A DNA stretch of 64,000 bases from Blautia wexlerae (GTDB lineage: Bacteria > Bacillota > Clostridia > Lachnospirales > Lachnospiraceae). The DNA lies in contig NZ_JAAIMY010000011.1 of NCBI RefSeq assembly GCF_013300825.1, positions 36,836-100,835 of the forward strand, written 5' to 3'. Below the pieces are notes generated by a model, which worked only from the letters and a program-made list of their open reading frames with translations, was not told the DNA's origin and ran no database searches. Both the position numbers and the translations under genes were made by a program. Below, in pieces: positions 61,322 through 64,000 of the stretch (its first letter is position 1; every line of letters begins with the position of its first letter).

Positions 61322-62233
61322 TCATGATTGTGGTTTTCTTCTGATTCCACACTGGATTGCATCTGTCGGACAGACTTTGCGGCATCTTCCACAGCGGATA
61401 CATTCCGAACTGTTGGAGTTTTCCACAGGGTCTACGATCATCTGGCAGGCTTTTGCACATTTTCCGCATTTTATACACTTATCCTTATCCACTCTGTATT
61501 TATACAGGGAAACAGGATTAAAGACGGAATAAAATGCCCCCAGAGGACAGATATATTTGCAGAACGGACGGTAGATTAAAATGGAGAGAATGATTGTTAT
61601 GACAAGGATCACATTCTTCCATATGTACAGCCAGCCCAGTGCACTGCGCATGGATTTATTCAGAAGTACCAGCGGCAGTCCGCCCTCCAGTGTTCCTGCC
61701 GGGCAGATTAGTTTGCAGAAATAGGGTGCCCCCTGTCCCATAATATCCACCAGAAACAATGGAAGCAAAATTACAAATACTGCGAAAATCACATATTTCA
61801 GCTTACGAAGCAGTTTATCTCCCTTGAATGTACGAATTTTCTTAGGAAATGGAATCTTATTCAGCAGATCCTGGATCAGTCCAAAGGGGCAGAGAAAACC
61901 GCAGATCAGCCTTCCCACCATAGCTCCAATGAAGATAAGAAATCCCACCACATAATAAGCCATCTTGAAATTCCAGCTCCCTATCACAGCCTGAAGAGAA
62001 CCGATAGGACAGGCGCCAACAGCACCGGGGCAGGAATAACAGTTCAGGCCCGGAACACAGGCATTTTTCAATTTGCCTGTGTAAATTTTGCCTGTGACAA
62101 AGCCGGTAACATGACTGTTCGTAATGAACGCCCACAGTGCCTGGATTCCGTGGCGAGGCCACTCATTAATCTTCATATTTTTTGTGTTTTGTTTCTTATT
62201 ACTTTTGTTATCGCTGTTCTTTTGATTACTCAT
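61322..62233 (-). CDS. membrane 4Fe-4S binding protein (NapH-like)
   Basis: A 303-residue membrane protein with five or so helices. Redox motifs are CVPGLNCYSCPGAVGACPIG (about 58-77), CGFLCPFG (about 112), CKLICPAG (about 172) and CKYICPLG (about 228), and a C-terminal two-cluster ferredoxin domain (CIKCGKCAKACQM ... CIRCGRCRKVCP). It resembles NapH/CcoG-type quinol- or thiol-linked electron carriers. The gene starts directly after the stop of the small CXXC protein. It is probably the electron conduit for the TlpA-like protein. Confidence 0.9.
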   Translation of the reverse strand: MSNQKNSDNKSNKKQNTKNMKINEWPRHGIQALWAFITNSHVTGFVTGKIYTGKLKNACVPGLNCYSCPGAVGACPIGSLQAVIGSWNFKMAYYVVGFLIFIGAMVGRLICGFLCPFGLIQDLLNKIPFPKKIRTFKGDKLLRKLKYVIFAVFVILLPLFLVDIMGQGAPYFCKLICPAGTLEGGLPLVLLNKSMRSALGWLYIWKNVILVITIILSILIYRPFCKYICPLGAFYSVFNPVSLYKYRVDKDKCIKCGKCAKACQMIVDPVENSNSSECIRCGRCRKVCPTDAIQCGIRRKPQS

Positions 62234-62398
62234 TTATCCTATTCCTACACATTCCATACAGATATTAATGGCTTTTGTAAACACCACTGCCAGCTCTCCG
62301 CGGAAAATCCCATATCCCATAAAGCAGACTCCCACAAGCATAAGAATCAGCGCCGGCCATTTACTGTTCCATATTTTGCTGGTTTTTAATTTATTCAT
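62234..62398 (-). CDS. small CXXC-type membrane peptide (CD1871A family)
   Basis: A 54-residue peptide with one membrane helix (WPALILMLVGVCFMGYGIF, about 14-32) and a C-terminal INICMECVGIG carrying CxxC. The position between a TlpA-type thioredoxin and a NapH-like protein, with stop and start codons touching on both sides, matches the CD1871A CXXC-motif family. The family name is from memory; the coupling is seen directly. Confidence 0.75.
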   Translation of the reverse strand: MNKLKTSKIWNSKWPALILMLVGVCFMGYGIFRGELAVVFTKAINICMECVGIG

Positions 62399-63601
62399 TT
62401 ATTTTCCCTCTGTGACATTCTCCAGCTCTTTTTCCACGATCTCTTTCCACTCGTCCAGACTGTGGCTTCCGGAGTAGGTCTCACCTACAATATTTCCGTT
62501 TTTGTCAACAAAGAATGTTTCCGGGAAAGCAGAGATTCCATTGAGACGTCCGTTCATCATTCCGGAATCCGGGATCAGGAATGGATAGGATGCCTTTGTT
62601 TTCTCCTGAAGTACCTGAGCCTTTTTCACTGCTTCCTCATCCTGCTTTCCATCACTGCCTACTGTATCCAGTGTCACGCCTACTACTCCTACTCCTTTAT
62701 CCTTCATCTCCTGATAAAGCTTCTCCAAATCAGGAATCTCATTGACACATGGAGAACACCAGGTGGTGAAAATATTTACCATAGTCAGATCATATTTGCT
62801 GAAGATATCCTGTGTGTAAGTTTTTCCATCAACTCCTGTTGTTTCAAATTTGCCTACATTTGTTCCTTCAGCTGCCTCTGTACTGTCAGAAGTATCCTGC
62901 GGCTGATCAAATGCAGAAAGCATCTGGAACGGGGTCATTTCTGTAAGTGTTACTTCAATCCCCTCCACATCCTTTAACAGGTCTGCATCCGCATCCTTGT
63001 TTGTGCTGAGATAATATTTATATTTGCCATCACTGCTGGTGCCCAGTTCTTTATGCTCTGTACAGCCGGTAATCGTATCCAGATCTTTCTGGGATTCCTC
63101 ATCATACATTCCGATCACACCTACTCTGCTGAGACTTTTCAGCCAGTCATCATATCCGGTGCCCATCTTGTCCACCTCTGCATCCTTCTGCTCATCTGTC
63201 AGGGTACACCAGCTGGCTGTGGCATATGTGACTGCATCTGCATTGTCATTCCATCTCTCATCTGTGAACATGGAAATGTTCTTCTTCTCCATCTGCTCTT
63301 TCAGGTCTTTGGAAATCCCTAATTTCATTCCAAGAAATGGATACTCATAAGTATCCTGTGCAGGCTGAGCAATCTCTGACGGTTTGAAGGATCCTGCGAT
63401 CAGACCTTCGGAAGCTGCCACACTGCCATCTTCTGCTGCCTGAGCATCCTTTCCATCCATCTGAACCGCACCTGCACCGGCTTCCTCTGCAGGCACTGAA
63501 AGAGTTTCCTCTGCATGTGCAGTTACAATACCTCCCATAGATGTCACACTTAATACACCTGCTGCAAAAATCGCCATTAATCTCATTCTTCTGTTTTTCA
63601 T
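62399..63601 (-). CDS. TlpA-family thiol-disulfide oxidoreductase, secreted
   Basis: A 400-residue protein with a signal peptide (RLMAIFAAGVLSVTSMGGIVTAHA, cleavage near 30) and a C-terminal thioredoxin-like domain (residues 265-400) with FTTWCSPCVNEIPDLEKLY and SAFPETFFVDKNGNIVG. Residues 85-260 form an N-terminal domain of unknown type. It should act outside the membrane in thiol redox, fed by the membrane iron-sulfur protein two genes downstream. A -10 TATAAT lies at 63797-63802. Confidence 0.9.
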   Translation of the reverse strand: MKNRRMRLMAIFAAGVLSVTSMGGIVTAHAEETLSVPAEEAGAGAVQMDGKDAQAAEDGSVAASEGLIAGSFKPSEIAQPAQDTYEYPFLGMKLGISKDLKEQMEKKNISMFTDERWNDNADAVTYATASWCTLTDEQKDAEVDKMGTGYDDWLKSLSRVGVIGMYDEESQKDLDTITGCTEHKELGTSSDGKYKYYLSTNKDADADLLKDVEGIEVTLTEMTPFQMLSAFDQPQDTSDSTEAAEGTNVGKFETTGVDGKTYTQDIFSKYDLTMVNIFTTWCSPCVNEIPDLEKLYQEMKDKGVGVVGVTLDTVGSDGKQDEEAVKKAQVLQEKTKASYPFLIPDSGMMNGRLNGISAFPETFFVDKNGNIVGETYSGSHSLDEWKEIVEKELENVTEGK

Positions 63602-63879
63602 TATAAGTAAGCTCCCTTCATTTTTTACTGTTATGATTTTATATTACTTTTAAGCCAAGCCGATAAAAACATACACTTCTCTACCTGCTCCTAACCAAAT
63701 AACTGCTTCACAGTTTAATTGGTTAATTCCTTATGTCTGTCCGCAGATTTGGATTTTGTCCCCGCATAACAGACATCGTTTTATTGATATGCACACATTA
63801 TAGCATCTGAGAAATAAAATCTGTGTTAAGAAAATAACTTTTTTCAAAATTTTATTTCATGGCCAGTCACAGACAAATC
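63602..63879. other. TlpA operon promoter region
   Basis: Gene-free. It holds the TATAAT at 63797-63802 (minus strand), a repeat-family fragment (aataactgc...ttaattggttaa, 63700-63727) and an ATGTCTGT/ACAGACAT hairpin at about 63734-63777. Confidence 0.45.
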
Positions 63880-64000
63880 TGAAACTTGGTGACATGCTCT
63901 CGCCACTTAAATCTTACAGATTTTGAAGTGGGGGCTTCCTGCTCAATTGCCCTTCAGGGCAAAGCTAAAACAGGCTATCCCCGCGTGTCCCGCGGTTCTT
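63880..64000 (-). mobile_element. right end of an IS200/IS605-type TnpB element (partial)
   Basis: The minus strand from the right edge reads KNRGTRGDSLF-stop (a TnpB-like C-terminus), then a hairpin TTGCCCTGAAGGGCAA, then AGCCCCCACTTCAAAATC with ATCT...AGAT pairing, ending GAGAGCATGTCAC near 63892. This order matches the structured 3' end of TnpB genes, which is also the scaffold of the guide RNA. The gene body lies beyond the window. The 20 or so bases after 63892 would be the guide. Assigned from memory of such ends. Confidence 0.6.

Overview
The window looks like a chromosomal segment of a gut Lachnospiraceae bacterium, probably Blautia or a close relative. The evidence is moderate GC (low 40s by eye), strong AGGAGG ribosome-binding sites, a T-box in front of metG, the rpmG-secE-nusG-rplK-rplA order, the paired GlgC/GlgD enzymes, a reverse rubrerythrin, a CD1871A-type CXXC peptide and a corrinoid O-demethylase cluster. 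The genus is inferred; no rRNA gene is present to settle it.

Layout. 1-4272: a stress-associated biosynthetic module (partial YceG-like gene, HpcH/HpaI-type lyase, StiP-type protein, PRTase-TRSP protein) with its own MarR regulator. 4507-8820: CapA phosphatase, TatD nuclease and a molybdopterin operon (moaC, MogA/MoaB-type, MOSC) behind a leader RNA resembling the manganese yybP-ykoY riboswitch. 8921-11821: metG and a methionine T-box, now separated by nested palindromic repeats. 11924-13340: a PerR-type regulator and reverse rubrerythrin sharing one operator motif. 13369-17773: a coiled-coil protein, a D-Ala-D-Ala carboxypeptidase and the rpmG-secE-nusG-rplK-rplA operon. 17954-29920: a decayed diguanylate cyclase, then a surface-glycan cluster on the minus strand (priming sugar transferase, GT2, acyltransferase, cytidylyltransferase-oxidoreductase fusion, two LicD-family proteins, TPP enzyme, SDR). 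30112-34893: glycogen genes glgC/glgD, ribosomal L25, a toxin-antitoxin pair and a frameshifted mscL.

35102-42759 is a corrinoid methyltransferase cluster with all four parts of a methyl-transfer system: UroD-family methyltransferase, corrinoid protein, methyl-THF methyltransferase and a RACo-type activator. It also has a DUF2284 protein, a second corrinoid protein and a PucR regulator. 43026-46191 encodes a large secreted surface protein whose probable promoter carries an 11-base G/C run between the -35 and -10 boxes, a candidate phase-variation switch. 46350-52091 holds a PsiE-like protein, a malate/lactate dehydrogenase, nudC and a CIRCE-controlled operon of two small heat-shock proteins and a DnaJ-like protein. 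52240-61068 holds a GGDEF/hybrid histidine kinase, a PAP2 phosphatase, a carbohydrate ABC importer and its AraC-type regulator. 61322-63601 is a TlpA / CXXC peptide / membrane iron-sulfur protein operon. 63880-64000 appears to be the right end of an IS605-type TnpB element.

The strongest leads are the homopolymer in the surface-protein promoter, the riboswitch-like attenuator before moaC, the T-box/metG separation, the LicD-cytidylyltransferase-TPP-SDR set as a possible pathway for an unusual phospho-substituent, the 42-bp perfect palindrome in the toxin-antitoxin promoter, and several lesions (diguanylate cyclase remnant, mscL frameshift). All family assignments are from reading protein sequences; no database search was run.
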